Shown one piece after another: positions 9,164-17,488 of a stretch of 64,000 bases of DNA; the first letter of the stretch is position 1, and each line of letters opens with the position of its first letter. The notes under the pieces were generated by a model. The model ran no database searches and had not been told where the DNA came from. It was given only the letters and a program-made list of their open reading frames with translations. Both the position numbers and the translations under genes were made by a program. This DNA comes from Verrucomicrobiota bacterium (GTDB taxonomy: Bacteria; Verrucomicrobiota; Verrucomicrobiia; Opitutales; Opitutaceae), in contig JAEYWP010000032.1 of assembly GCA_023428905.1 (NCBI GenBank), positions 62,001 to 126,000 on the forward strand. Direction: 5' to 3'.

Positions 9164-10182
9164 CGCTTGGTCGTTCGTTTGCTCGTTCTGTTTTTTCGCT
9201 CCTCCTGGCCGCGATGCTGATGCCGGCGGGTGGTGTCGCCTGGGCTCAGACGGAGGAAGAGGCTCCCGCCGACAATCTGGATCTCCGCTTCGCCAATGGC
9301 ATCGCCGCCATCGCCGAGGACAAGGTGATCACGGTGGATGAGATCCGCCGCGAAATCGGTCCCTTGGTTCCGCAGCTGCGCCGTGAGGCCCGCAACGAGA
9401 AAGAGTTCAACGAAAAGCTGGAAGCGCTCCACGACGACATCATCCAGAACCTGATCGACCGCGTTCTGATCGTGAAGGAGTTCCGCAAGGACGAGAAGCG
9501 CCGCATCCCGCAGAGCTACGTCGATAACCAGCTCGCGGAAATCATTATCACCCAGTTCGAGAACGACCGCTCGAAGTTCCTCGCCTACCTCCGCGGCCGC
9601 GGCACCACCATCCGCGAATACCGCAAGGAGATTGAGGAAGACATCATCTACAACTACATGCGCCAGCAGCAGCGCAAGAGCCAGAGCATCGTCAGCCCGG
9701 TCAAGGTCGAGACGTTCTACAACGAAAACAAGGAACGTTTTTTCCAGGAGGACGCGGTCCACCTGCGCCTGATCCAGCTGCGCCGCGGCGAGGGCGAAAC
9801 CGACGCCGAACTTCGCGGCAAGGCCGAGGCCATCATTGCACGGGTTCAGGGTGGCGAAACCTTTGAGGAGGTTGCGAAAGAAGTGAGCCAGGACACCCGC
9901 CGGACCAAGGGTGGCGACTGGGGCTGGCAGAAACGCTCCGACCTGAAGCCCGAGCTGAGCGACCCGCTCTTCAATCTCAAAAAGGGCGAAATGACCGAGC
10001 CGATTGTCATGCCCGAGGGCGCCTTCCTTCTCTACGTCGAGGATCGAAAGTACTCCGGCGTGCAGCCGATCGACGAAGTCCGTCCCCAGATCGAGCAGAT
10101 CCTGGTGCAGCAGATGTCACGCACCACCACGGAGGCATGGCTCGAACGCCTCCGCCGAAACGGGTACGTCAAACACTACTGA
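9160..10182 (+). CDS. Periplasmic peptidyl-prolyl cis-trans isomerase, SurA/parvulin type
   Basis: Chaperone/foldase of 340 residues. The first 30 residues form a signal peptide (basic start, SVFSLLLAAMLMPAGGVAWA, cleavage near AWAQ). A SurA-like N-terminal helical domain (residues 35-190) precedes one parvulin domain (near 195-295) with the family hallmarks SQDTRRTKGGDWGW and LKKGEMTEPIVMPEGAFLL. SurA of E. coli has two parvulin domains; here only one is seen. The ATG overlaps the mfd stop, which implies translational coupling. Likely role is outer-membrane protein folding. A terminator hairpin follows. Confidence 0.88.
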   Translation: MTLGRSFARSVFSLLLAAMLMPAGGVAWAQTEEEAPADNLDLRFANGIAAIAEDKVITVDEIRREIGPLVPQLRREARNEKEFNEKLEALHDDIIQNLIDRVLIVKEFRKDEKRRIPQSYVDNQLAEIIITQFENDRSKFLAYLRGRGTTIREYRKEIEEDIIYNYMRQQQRKSQSIVSPVKVETFYNENKERFFQEDAVHLRLIQLRRGEGETDAELRGKAEAIIARVQGGETFEEVAKEVSQDTRRTKGGDWGWQKRSDLKPELSDPLFNLKKGEMTEPIVMPEGAFLLYVEDRKYSGVQPIDEVRPQIEQILVQQMSRTTTEAWLERLRRNGYVKHY

Positions 10183-10208
10183 CCACCCGAACCCCTCGCG
10201 TTTTCCCC

Positions 10209-10238
10209 AACCCGCGTCCGACCGGCGCGGGTTTTTTA
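10209..10238. terminator. Rho-independent terminator between convergent genes
   Basis: AACCCGCG (10209-10216) and CGCGGGTT (10226-10233) form a perfect eight-pair stem with a nine-base loop, followed by a T run on the plus strand. It lies between the SurA-like gene and the convergent pterin dehydratase gene, whose stop (10236-10238) falls in the T run. Confidence 0.85.
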
Positions 10239-10529
10239 TTCGACCCAGCTGAGCGCCTGGACCCGGCGCGCGAGTTCCACGTCCTTGCCCGTCACCTTGT
10301 CGCCGGAATCGTGTGTATTCAGTTTTAACTGCACACGGTTATAGACGTTGGTCCACTCCGGGTGGTGATCGAGCGATTCCGCCTCGAAGGCGACCCGGAC
10401 GACAAAGGACATCGCCTCGCGGAAGCTCTCGAAGCGGTACTCACGCACCAACTGGTCACCCTCGTGCCTCCAGCCGGGCAGTTCCTTCAGGGCCTTCTCG
10501 ATCTCGGCGGTCGTCAGAGGCGTGCGCAT
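10236..10529 (-). CDS. phhB: Pterin-4a-carbinolamine dehydratase
   Basis: A 97-residue protein of the PCD/DCoH family, which dehydrates 4a-hydroxytetrahydrobiopterin during pterin-dependent aromatic hydroxylation. The family motif is intact: ESLDHHPEWTNVYNRVQLKLNTHD, with the catalytic His-His and Trp. Start is ATG at 10529 (MRTPLTTAEIEKALKELPGW); an open frame continues upstream but lacks family similarity and runs toward uppS. No aromatic hydroxylase gene is nearby, so the biological partner is unknown. Confidence 0.92.
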   Translation of the reverse strand: MRTPLTTAEIEKALKELPGWRHEGDQLVREYRFESFREAMSFVVRVAFEAESLDHHPEWTNVYNRVQLKLNTHDSGDKVTGKDVELARRVQALSWVE

Positions 10530-10630
10530 GCGGCAGGGAATCGCCCGAACCGCCTGCGTCAACTCAGGTCCGGCGGATGAATCCCCACTTGCCTCGCCCT
10601 CTCCCGCTTCCCTAAATCGCCGCCAGACGC

Positions 10631-11374
10631 ATGAGTAAAACACCGCCCACCCTTCCCACCCACGTGGGTATCATCATGGACGGCAACGGGCGGTGGGCGA
10701 AGCAACGTGGTCTTCCCCGGATCGAAGGGCATCGGCGCGGGGTCGAAACGGTGCGTTCGATCATCGAGGCGGCGAAGGAAAACCACATCCGCTACCTCAC
10801 GCTTTACGCCTTCTCGGTGGAGAACTGGAAGCGGCCGGGCGACGAGGTGTCCGCCCTGATGGGCTTGCTCGAACTCTTTCTCAAACGGGAGACAAAGACC
10901 CTGATCAAGAACGAGGTGCGACTCCTGACGATCGGCCGCACTCAGGAACTCCCGGCGATGGTCCGCGAGCAGCTGGACGCGGCGAAAGCCGCCACCGCCC
11001 ACTTTACCGAACACACGCTGATCCTCGCCCTCAACTACGGCTCCCGCACCGAGATGGTCGATGCCGCCCGGGCGTATGCGGCGGCGGTAGCAAGCGGCAA
11101 GGAGAAGCTCAACGACGGTTCCTGGGCCACACTCAGCCGGTATCTCTACACCGCTGACATTCCCGATCCGGACCTAATCATCCGCACGTCGGGCGAGATG
11201 CGGGTCAGCAATTTCCTGCTGCTTCAGGCGGCCTATGCGGAGTTTGTCTTTACGCCGGTGCTCTGGCCGGATTTCCGCAAGGAGGACTTTGCCGCCGCCC
11301 TCGCCCATTTCGCCTCCCGCGAACGCCGCTTTGGCCAGACCAGCGAACAGCTGAAGACCGCTAGCGCCGGCTGA
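10631..11374 (+). CDS. uppS: Isoprenyl (undecaprenyl diphosphate) synthase
   Basis: Cis-prenyltransferase that extends farnesyl diphosphate with isopentenyl diphosphate to the C55 lipid carrier for peptidoglycan and other wall polymers. At 247 residues it has the expected size and motifs: HVGIIMDGNGRWAK (catalytic Asp near residue 17), EGHRRGVETV, YAFSVENWKRP, and the C-terminal LIIRTSGEMRVSNFLLLQ. It heads the uppS-cdsA-dxr-rseP order common in bacteria. Transcription is plus, opposite to the pterin dehydratase gene. Confidence 0.96.
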   Translation: MSKTPPTLPTHVGIIMDGNGRWAKQRGLPRIEGHRRGVETVRSIIEAAKENHIRYLTLYAFSVENWKRPGDEVSALMGLLELFLKRETKTLIKNEVRLLTIGRTQELPAMVREQLDAAKAATAHFTEHTLILALNYGSRTEMVDAARAYAAAVASGKEKLNDGSWATLSRYLYTADIPDPDLIIRTSGEMRVSNFLLLQAAYAEFVFTPVLWPDFRKEDFAAALAHFASRERRFGQTSEQLKTASAG

Positions 11375-11394
11375 TCCCAACGCCCTCCACGTCC

Positions 11395-12216
11395 GTGCTC
11401 AAACGAACCCTCAGCACCCTCACGCTTTGGATCCTGATCCTGGCGCTCCTGTACTTCTTCCGGGGCAGCGGGGCTGTCTGGATCGTGGCCCTGATCACGG
11501 GCCTGACCCTGCGGGAATTCTACGGCCTGCTGAAGCACATGGGTTACGACCCCTTCGACAAACTTGGCACCGTTCTCGGCATCCTTGTCATCCTCGGACC
11601 CTTTTATCTCGGCCGCTACGGGGTCGAGACGTCCGACGTCGTGGCGCTCGCGGTCGTCGCCTTTTCCATCCGCATTCTCGGCGAGCGCGGGGCGGAGAAC
11701 CGGGTCGAGACCCTGGCCACGTCGATTTTCGGCATCATCTACGTCTCGCTGATGCTCCAGTACTTCGTGCGGATCATCAGCCTGGGCCAGCCGCATGCCA
11801 ACACCGGGATCGCGCTTTTCCTCTGGCTCATTGCGGTATCCAAGTTTTGCGACGTCGGCGCCCTCCTCAGCGGCATGCTGTTTGGACGCCACAAGATGGC
11901 CCCGGTGATCAGCCCGAAAAAAACCTGGGAGGGCGCCATCGGCGGCCTGGTTGTCTCGGGTCTGGTCGGCGCCGCCATCGCCTGGGGCGCAGGGGCTTAT
12001 CTCCCGGTGCGTTTCACTCCCCTCGTTGCGGGCCTGGTCGCCGTCCCGATCGCGACCCTCGCCATCGTGGCCGACCTGGTGGAATCGATCATCAAGCGCC
12101 GCGCCACGATCAAGGATTCGGGCGCGACCATCCCCGGCATCGGCGGGATCTTTGATGTATCCGATAGTCTGATTCTGACCGCCCCGGCAGGTTACCTGGT
12201 GTTCACCCTCCTCTGA
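11395..12216 (+). CDS. cdsA: Phosphatidate cytidylyltransferase
   Basis: Integral membrane enzyme making CDP-diacylglycerol from phosphatidic acid and CTP. 273 residues, GTG start, about eight hydrophobic segments. Two family regions are seen: FCDVGALLSGMLFGRHKMAPVISPKKTWEG in mid-protein and the C-terminal signature SIIKRRATIKDSGATIPG followed by IGGIFDVSDS. The usual signature reads PGHGGxxDRxDS; here the His is Ile and the Arg is Val, while the acidic residues remain. It lies 20 bases after uppS and about 40 before dxr, in the classic gene order. Confidence 0.92.
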   Translation: MLKRTLSTLTLWILILALLYFFRGSGAVWIVALITGLTLREFYGLLKHMGYDPFDKLGTVLGILVILGPFYLGRYGVETSDVVALAVVAFSIRILGERGAENRVETLATSIFGIIYVSLMLQYFVRIISLGQPHANTGIALFLWLIAVSKFCDVGALLSGMLFGRHKMAPVISPKKTWEGAIGGLVVSGLVGAAIAWGAGAYLPVRFTPLVAGLVAVPIATLAIVADLVESIIKRRATIKDSGATIPGIGGIFDVSDSLILTAPAGYLVFTLL

Positions 12217-12256
12217 GGCCCTGCTGCGGCCCCCCCGGTGCCCCGCCCCTTTTCCC

Positions 12257-13438
12257 GTGGTCCAGACTCCCCCTCCCCGCAAACGCGTCGTTCTTCTCGG
12301 AGCCACCGGTTCCATCGGCGAAAACACCCTGCGTGTCATCGCCGCACATCCGGACAGACTCGAGCTGGTCGGTGTCGCCGCGCGGTCCAACTGGGAAAAG
12401 CTCGCCTCCATCGCCAGGACCTTCGGCGTGCCCCATGCGGCGTTGTATGATGAAGCGGCCCACCGCGCCGCGCGGGACGCGGGCGCCTTCGGCCCTGGCA
12501 CACGGCTGCACGGTTCCCTCGATGGCCTGGTGGAACTCGCCACCCTTCCCGAAGCGGACATCGTCCTGGTCGCTGTGGTCGGCACCACCGGGCTGCAGCC
12601 CGCCCTGGCCGCGATCCGCGCACGCAAGACCCTCGCCCTGGCCAGCAAGGAGATCCTGGTCCTCGCCGGCAGGTTCGTGATGGAAGAGGCCCGCCGCCAC
12701 GGGGCGACCCTCCTGCCTGTGGATAGCGAGCACAACGCGGTTTTCCAGTGTATCCAGGGACATGCGACGTCGGGGGTCTCCCGCATCATCCTGACCGCCT
12801 CGGGCGGCGCCTTCCGCGACTGGCCGGTGGAGCGTTTGTCGCGCGTCACCCCCGCCGATGCGACCAAACACCCCAACTGGTCGATGGGGCCAAAGATCAC
12901 GGTCGACTCCTCCACTCTGGCCAACAAGGGACTCGAGCTGATCGAGGCGCGCTGGCTCTTCGGGCTGCAGCCGGAGCAATGCACCGCCGTGATCCATCCC
13001 CAGAGCATCGCCCACTGCCTGGTTGAGTTTACCGACGGGGTCATGCTCGCACAGCTCTGTCCGCCGTCGATGACCTTCCCCATTCAGCATGCGCTGCTCT
13101 ATCCAAACCGCGCGCGCGGGGTGGAGACCGCCCTGGATTTCACGCGGTTGTTAAACCTCGAATTCAGGCCGGCAGACGAAACCCGTTATCCGCTGCTGCG
13201 CCTCGCCAAGGAATCAATGGTCGCAGGCGGAGTCGCATCAGGGGTTTACAACGCGGCCAACGAGGTCGCGGTGGCGTCCTTCCTGGACGGTAAAACCCCG
13301 TACCTTGCGATTCCGGCGGTGGTGGAGCATACTCTGGCCTTAACCCGCAATTTTGAACCCACCTCGCTGGAGGAAGTCCTCGCCGCTGATGCCGAGGCCC
13401 GCCGCGTGGCGTCTGAGCTGCTGGGTCGTCATCGCTAA
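12257..13438 (+). CDS. dxr: 1-deoxy-D-xylulose 5-phosphate reductoisomerase
   Basis: Second enzyme of the MEP isoprenoid pathway, converting DXP to 2-C-methylerythritol 4-phosphate with NADPH. 393 residues, GTG start. The NADPH loop LLGATGSIGENTLRVIAAHP lies near residues 12-31. The central catalytic part holds ASKEILVLAG, the metal site PVDSEHNAVFQC and STLANKGLELIEARWLF. The C-terminal helical domain is complete. It supplies precursors for the neighbouring uppS product and shares the pathway with ispG further down. Confidence 0.96.
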   Translation: MVQTPPPRKRVVLLGATGSIGENTLRVIAAHPDRLELVGVAARSNWEKLASIARTFGVPHAALYDEAAHRAARDAGAFGPGTRLHGSLDGLVELATLPEADIVLVAVVGTTGLQPALAAIRARKTLALASKEILVLAGRFVMEEARRHGATLLPVDSEHNAVFQCIQGHATSGVSRIILTASGGAFRDWPVERLSRVTPADATKHPNWSMGPKITVDSSTLANKGLELIEARWLFGLQPEQCTAVIHPQSIAHCLVEFTDGVMLAQLCPPSMTFPIQHALLYPNRARGVETALDFTRLLNLEFRPADETRYPLLRLAKESMVAGGVASGVYNAANEVAVASFLDGKTPYLAIPAVVEHTLALTRNFEPTSLEEVLAADAEARRVASELLGRHR

Positions 13439-13445
13439 GTCTCGC

Positions 13446-14879
13446 ATGGAACTCCTACACAGCCTGCTCACCAATCTTTGGGCCGTCGTCCTGGTCGTCT
13501 TCTTTTTTGGCGGCTCCATCTTCGTCCATGAGCTGGGCCATTTCCTGGCCGCCCGCCGGCGCGGCGTGCACGTGGAGCGTTTTTCGATCGGCATGGGACC
13601 GCCGATGGTGAAGTGGACCGGCCGCGACGGTGTCGAATACTGGATCTCATGGCTGCCGATCGGCGGTTATGTGAAACTGCCCCAGCTGGCGGACCTGGGC
13701 GCGGTCGAGGGGCCCACCGCCGTCGACACCTCCACCCTGCCCCCGCCTTCGTATACCACCAAGGTGCTGGTCTTTCTCGCCGGCGCGGTCTTCAACCTCA
13801 TCTTTGCCTTCTTCCTTGCGACCGTGCTCTGGCTGATCGGCATGCCGACGCCCGACGACATCCGCACCACTCAGCTGGGCAGCGTGGTGGAAAAGGTGAA
13901 ACTGGCGGACGGGCGCGAAGTGCAAAGTCCCGCCAGCCAGGCGGGGATTCAGCCGGGAGACACCGTCCTCAAGGTGGACGGCAAGCCCGTCGCGGACTGG
14001 CCCGCGTTCCAGCAGGCTCTCGTCCTGGGTGCCGGCCGCAGTGCCGACGGCTCCGAACGCGAGGTTCGACTTACGCTCCAGCGGCAGGGCCGGGAACTGG
14101 AGCTGATCTTGAACCCCGTCCTTGCCGGCCCGGAAAAAATGCGGCGCATCGGCGTGGGTCCGGCCCACGTCGTGACGGTCGAGAAAACACAGGCCGGCTC
14201 CCTGGCCGAGAAGATCGGCCTCAAACCCGGGGACGTCATCAAGGAGATGAACGGCGTCACGGTGTACAGCTTTGCCCACCTGCTGGGTTATCTTGAGTCG
14301 CACAGTGCCGCCCCCGTGTCGTTGTCCGTACAACGCGCCACGGAACGGATCACCCTGGAAGTTCCCGCCCAGCCGGGAGCGCAGGAACCCCTCGCCGGCA
14401 TGATGGCCGGCCTCAGCGTGCAGCTGGTGCGGGAGAATCCCTTTGTGCAGCTGAAGAAGGTCTTTCAGACCAGCATCCAATCGCTCGTCAGCCTGGTGCA
14501 TCCCCGGTCAGATGTGGGCATCGATGACATGAGCGGACCGATCGGCATCGTGATGCGTTTCTGGGAGGCCGCGACGTCCAGCTACCCGATGCGCGTGGTG
14601 ATCTGGTTCACGATCCTGATCAACATCAGCCTCGCGATCTTCAACCTGCTGCCGATTCCCGTCCTCGACGGTGGCCACATCCTCTTCGCCACCATCGCCA
14701 AGTTGCGCGGGCGGGCCCTGCCCCCGGAATTCATCAATGCTGCCCAGGGCGCCTTCATGATCCTCCTCTTCTCGATGATGATCTACGTGAGTTTCTGGGA
14801 CGTTCGGCGCGAGATTCGGAACAACCGTTCCGAGCCGGCGGCCCCCGCACCGACGCCTACGCCCACCCCCGCGCCGTGA
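13446..14879 (+). CDS. rseP: Site-2 protease RseP
   Basis: Intramembrane zinc metalloprotease that cleaves membrane-bound anti-sigma factors and remnant signal peptides. It starts at ATG 13446, seven bases after the dxr stop, and has 477 residues. The HExxH motif is VHELGH with His28, Glu29 and His32. Two PDZ-like regions follow (AGIQPGDTVLKVDG and IGLKPGDVIKEMNG), then the second active-site helix with NLLPIPVLDGGHILF. The C-terminus is rich in Pro, Ala and Thr (PAAPAPTPTPTPAP), an unstructured tail not needed for the family fold. Confidence 0.95.
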   Translation: MELLHSLLTNLWAVVLVVFFFGGSIFVHELGHFLAARRRGVHVERFSIGMGPPMVKWTGRDGVEYWISWLPIGGYVKLPQLADLGAVEGPTAVDTSTLPPPSYTTKVLVFLAGAVFNLIFAFFLATVLWLIGMPTPDDIRTTQLGSVVEKVKLADGREVQSPASQAGIQPGDTVLKVDGKPVADWPAFQQALVLGAGRSADGSEREVRLTLQRQGRELELILNPVLAGPEKMRRIGVGPAHVVTVEKTQAGSLAEKIGLKPGDVIKEMNGVTVYSFAHLLGYLESHSAAPVSLSVQRATERITLEVPAQPGAQEPLAGMMAGLSVQLVRENPFVQLKKVFQTSIQSLVSLVHPRSDVGIDDMSGPIGIVMRFWEAATSSYPMRVVIWFTILINISLAIFNLLPIPVLDGGHILFATIAKLRGRALPPEFINAAQGAFMILLFSMMIYVSFWDVRREIRNNRSEPAAPAPTPTPTPAP

Positions 14880-14910
14880 GGCGTCTGACCCGGGGAACTC
14901 CCCCGGCGAC

Positions 14911-14934
14911 GCGTGCCCTCCCGGGGGCGCACGC
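14911..14934. other. Hairpin in the rseP-ispG gap
   Basis: The gap of 133 bases between rseP and ispG holds no gene. GCGTGC (14911-14916) pairs with GCACGC (14929-14934), with partial pairing inside. There is no T run, so a terminator role is uncertain. Confidence 0.3.
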
Positions 14935-15012
14935 CGAAGCTTCCGGCTCCCAACGAACCGTGCATGCGCGCGCTTTACGCAGGGCCGAAACCATCCGACG
15001 CTGACGGCCTCC

Positions 15013-17040
15013 ATGGCCTACTGCGCTTCCCGTTTCCAGACCATCCGCCGGCACACGACTGAAGTGCGCATCGGCTCCGTCGGCGTGGGTGCCCACCACC
15101 CGATCCGCGTCCAGTCCATGACCACGAGCGACACCCAGGACGTGGCAGCGACCGTCCGGCAGTGCATCGCCCTCGCCGAGGTTGGGTGCGAAATCGTGCG
15201 CGTGACCGCGCCGAACGTGCAGGCCGCCCGTTGCCTGCGCGACATCCGGGCGCAATTCGCCGCCGCCGGATTCGGTCACATCCCCCTCGTGGCGGACATC
15301 CATTTTCTTCCCCAGGCCGCGATGGAGGCGGTGGAGCACGTGGAGAAAATCCGGGTAAATCCAGGAAACTACGCCGACAAGAAGAAGTTCGCCGTCCGCG
15401 AGTATTCGCCCAAGCAGTACGACGAGGAGCTCCAGCGCCTGCACGACTCCTTCTCGCCCCTGGTCATCCGCTGCCGGGAGCTGGGCCGGGCGATGCGCAT
15501 CGGAACCAACCACGGGTCCCTTTCCGACCGGATCATGAACCGCTACGGGGACACCCCGCTCGGCATGGTCGAGAGTGCGCTCGAGTTTCTCCGCATCTGC
15601 GAGGCGCACCAGTTCCGGCAGATCATCCTGTCGATGAAGGCCTCCAATCCGAAGGTCATGATCCAGGCCTACCGACTCCTGGTGGAGCGGATGCAGCAGG
15701 AAAACATGGCGTATCCCCTGCACCTCGGTGTGACCGAGGCCGGCGACGGGGAGGACGGCCGGATCAAAAGTGCGATCGGCATCGGCAGCCTGCTTTTCGA
15801 CGGCCTGGGCGACACGATCCGCGTCTCCCTCACGGAGGACTCCGTGTACGAGATTCCGGTGGCGCGGGCACTGGCCGACAAAGCCATGTCACTCTGGGCC
15901 TCGGCGGCGCCGGGCAGAGCAGAACGGGACTCCCTCGACCCCTTCCACTACGCGCGGCGCGGCACCTCCAGCGTCCAGCTGGCTCCCGCCCTTTTCTCCG
16001 GCCCGGAACAGCCGCCCCGGGTGATCACCCGTTGCGCCTCGGTCGCGGCCCTGCCCGAGGCGCTCCAGGCCCTCGCCTCCCCGCGGCTGAAGGACACCCC
16101 CGCGGAGGGTGTCCTGATTCCAGTGATACGATCCGACGATCTCGGCGCGCTGCCCAGCGCGCTGACTTCGCTGCCGGAGGGGATTCGTTTCGTCGCCCTC
16201 GACCTTTCCCCCGCTCTCAGCCTGGCGGAGCTCACTCCGCTGCTCAGCCGCTCCCCGGCCGTCCGGGTCCTCCTGCGCCCCTTTGCCGGCGGGGAAGCCA
16301 GCGCGCTACGCCTCTGGGCGGATGCCCTCCGCGCGCACGATGTGAAGCTCGCCTGTGCAGTCGCTCCGGAAGACCTGCCCGCGCTCGGTAGCGCGATCCG
16401 GATCGAGGACGACGAGCACCTGATCTTCACCCTGCGCGCCACAAGCGCGGGCGGAAGCGCGCACCCCGTGGGCCGATACCGCGCGCTGGTGGAAGCACTG
16501 CGTGGACTCGGCTGCCGCTCGCCGCTCTGGATACGCAACACGGCCGACACGACCGTGAAGGGCGACGCCTCTTTCCTCAGCCGCTTGCTCGATGCCAGCA
16601 TCCTCTCCGGCACCCTCCTTTGTGACGGCCTCGGCGACCTCGTGAGTGTCGAGACGGAGACCGACGTCACCCGCGCCACCCGTCTCGCCTACAACGTCCT
16701 GCAGGGCGCGGGGGCGCGTATCTCCAAGACGGAGTTTGTCGCCTGTCCCAGCTGCGGGCGCACCCTTTTCGACCTGCAGACCACCACCCAGCGTATACGC
16801 GCCCAGACCGGTCACCTCAAGGGTGTGAAACTCGCCATCATGGGCTGCATCGTGAACGGCCCCGGGGAGATGGCGGATGCGGATTTTGGCTACGTCGGCG
16901 GCGCGCCTGGCCGTATCAACCTCTACGTCGGCAAGACCTGTGTGCAGTACAACATTCCCCAGGAGGAGGCGGATGCGCGGCTTATCGCCCTTATCAAGGC
17001 GCATGGTAAATGGGTCGATCCGGACCCGGTGACCGCCTGA
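15013..17040 (+). CDS. ispG: 4-hydroxy-3-methylbut-2-en-1-yl diphosphate synthase, long form
   Basis: Penultimate MEP-pathway enzyme, a [4Fe-4S] protein making HMBPP from MEcPP. The 675-residue length is far above the about 370 of E. coli IspG and fits the long form known from plants, Chlamydiae and Bacteroidetes. The N-terminal TIM barrel runs from RFQTIRRHTTEVRIGSVGVG to about residue 290. A large insertion covers roughly 290-540. The C-terminal iron-sulfur domain carries Cys578, Cys581 (CPSCGRTLFDLQ) and Cys612 with Glu619 (GCIVNGPGE). It follows rseP by 133 bases. Confidence 0.95.
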   Translation: MAYCASRFQTIRRHTTEVRIGSVGVGAHHPIRVQSMTTSDTQDVAATVRQCIALAEVGCEIVRVTAPNVQAARCLRDIRAQFAAAGFGHIPLVADIHFLPQAAMEAVEHVEKIRVNPGNYADKKKFAVREYSPKQYDEELQRLHDSFSPLVIRCRELGRAMRIGTNHGSLSDRIMNRYGDTPLGMVESALEFLRICEAHQFRQIILSMKASNPKVMIQAYRLLVERMQQENMAYPLHLGVTEAGDGEDGRIKSAIGIGSLLFDGLGDTIRVSLTEDSVYEIPVARALADKAMSLWASAAPGRAERDSLDPFHYARRGTSSVQLAPALFSGPEQPPRVITRCASVAALPEALQALASPRLKDTPAEGVLIPVIRSDDLGALPSALTSLPEGIRFVALDLSPALSLAELTPLLSRSPAVRVLLRPFAGGEASALRLWADALRAHDVKLACAVAPEDLPALGSAIRIEDDEHLIFTLRATSAGGSAHPVGRYRALVEALRGLGCRSPLWIRNTADTTVKGDASFLSRLLDASILSGTLLCDGLGDLVSVETETDVTRATRLAYNVLQGAGARISKTEFVACPSCGRTLFDLQTTTQRIRAQTGHLKGVKLAIMGCIVNGPGEMADADFGYVGGAPGRINLYVGKTCVQYNIPQEEADARLIALIKAHGKWVDPDPVTA

Positions 17041-17175
17041 AAAACCGCGCTTTCTGACGGGTATCCTGTACTCGCCCGGAAACTACGCGGAGGTGTTTTC
17101 CGAGGGGGCGGCCGTGGCACGTCCCGCCCCCCGGCGAGGCAACACCAAAATCGCACAACTTATGCTCACGGACCG

Positions 17176-17184
17176 TGTGAATAA
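17176..17184 (-). promoter_or_regulatory. DnaA box
   Basis: TGTGAATAA on the plus strand, the reverse complement of TTATTCACA, a perfect match to the TTATNCACA consensus. Confidence 0.6.
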
Positions 17185-17458
17185 CTTGTCGGAAAGTTGC
17201 TCTTGAAACCCCTGTTTTCCTAAACGTTACTCCCCGCTCTTTCCTTCTCGCACACGCTCCCTGCGTGGTTCTTTCCCACACCTGCGTCATCGCTCTGAAA
17301 CCGCCGCGGAGAGGCTCACCTAAACCGGCTGACATCAATTCCTTATAACACCTGCATCCACCCCATGCGCCCGATGTCTCCCACCCACTTTTTTTCCTCT
17401 CTCGATTGGCTCCAGGTCGCCTGTCGCACGCTGTGATTGGAACCCCGTCTGCGGCGTC

Positions 17459-17467
17459 TGTGAATAA
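17459..17467 (-). promoter_or_regulatory. DnaA box next to the dnaA start
   Basis: A second TGTGAATAA, identical in sequence and orientation to the box at 17176. Its place just upstream of the start codon would suit autorepression of dnaA. Confidence 0.6.
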
Positions 17468-17488
17468 TCTACCTAGCTTCACCTGGAC

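Larger units (their letters stand above)
17041..17488. other. Non-coding region before dnaA: candidate oriC or dnaA control region
   Basis: This 448-base stretch has no credible coding frame and is less GC-rich than its surroundings. It holds two perfect DnaA boxes in the same orientation (TGTGAATAA at 17176-17184 and 17459-17467), the second only 21 bases before the dnaA start. An AT-richer patch lies near 17335-17350. Many bacterial origins lie beside dnaA, and DnaA also represses its own gene, so either role fits. dnaN, recF and gyrB are not adjacent. Confidence 0.5.

Noticed and set aside
17341..17362. Further DnaA boxes near 17.34 kb
   Set aside because: Candidates such as TTATAACAC and GCATCCACC differ from the consensus at three or more positions.
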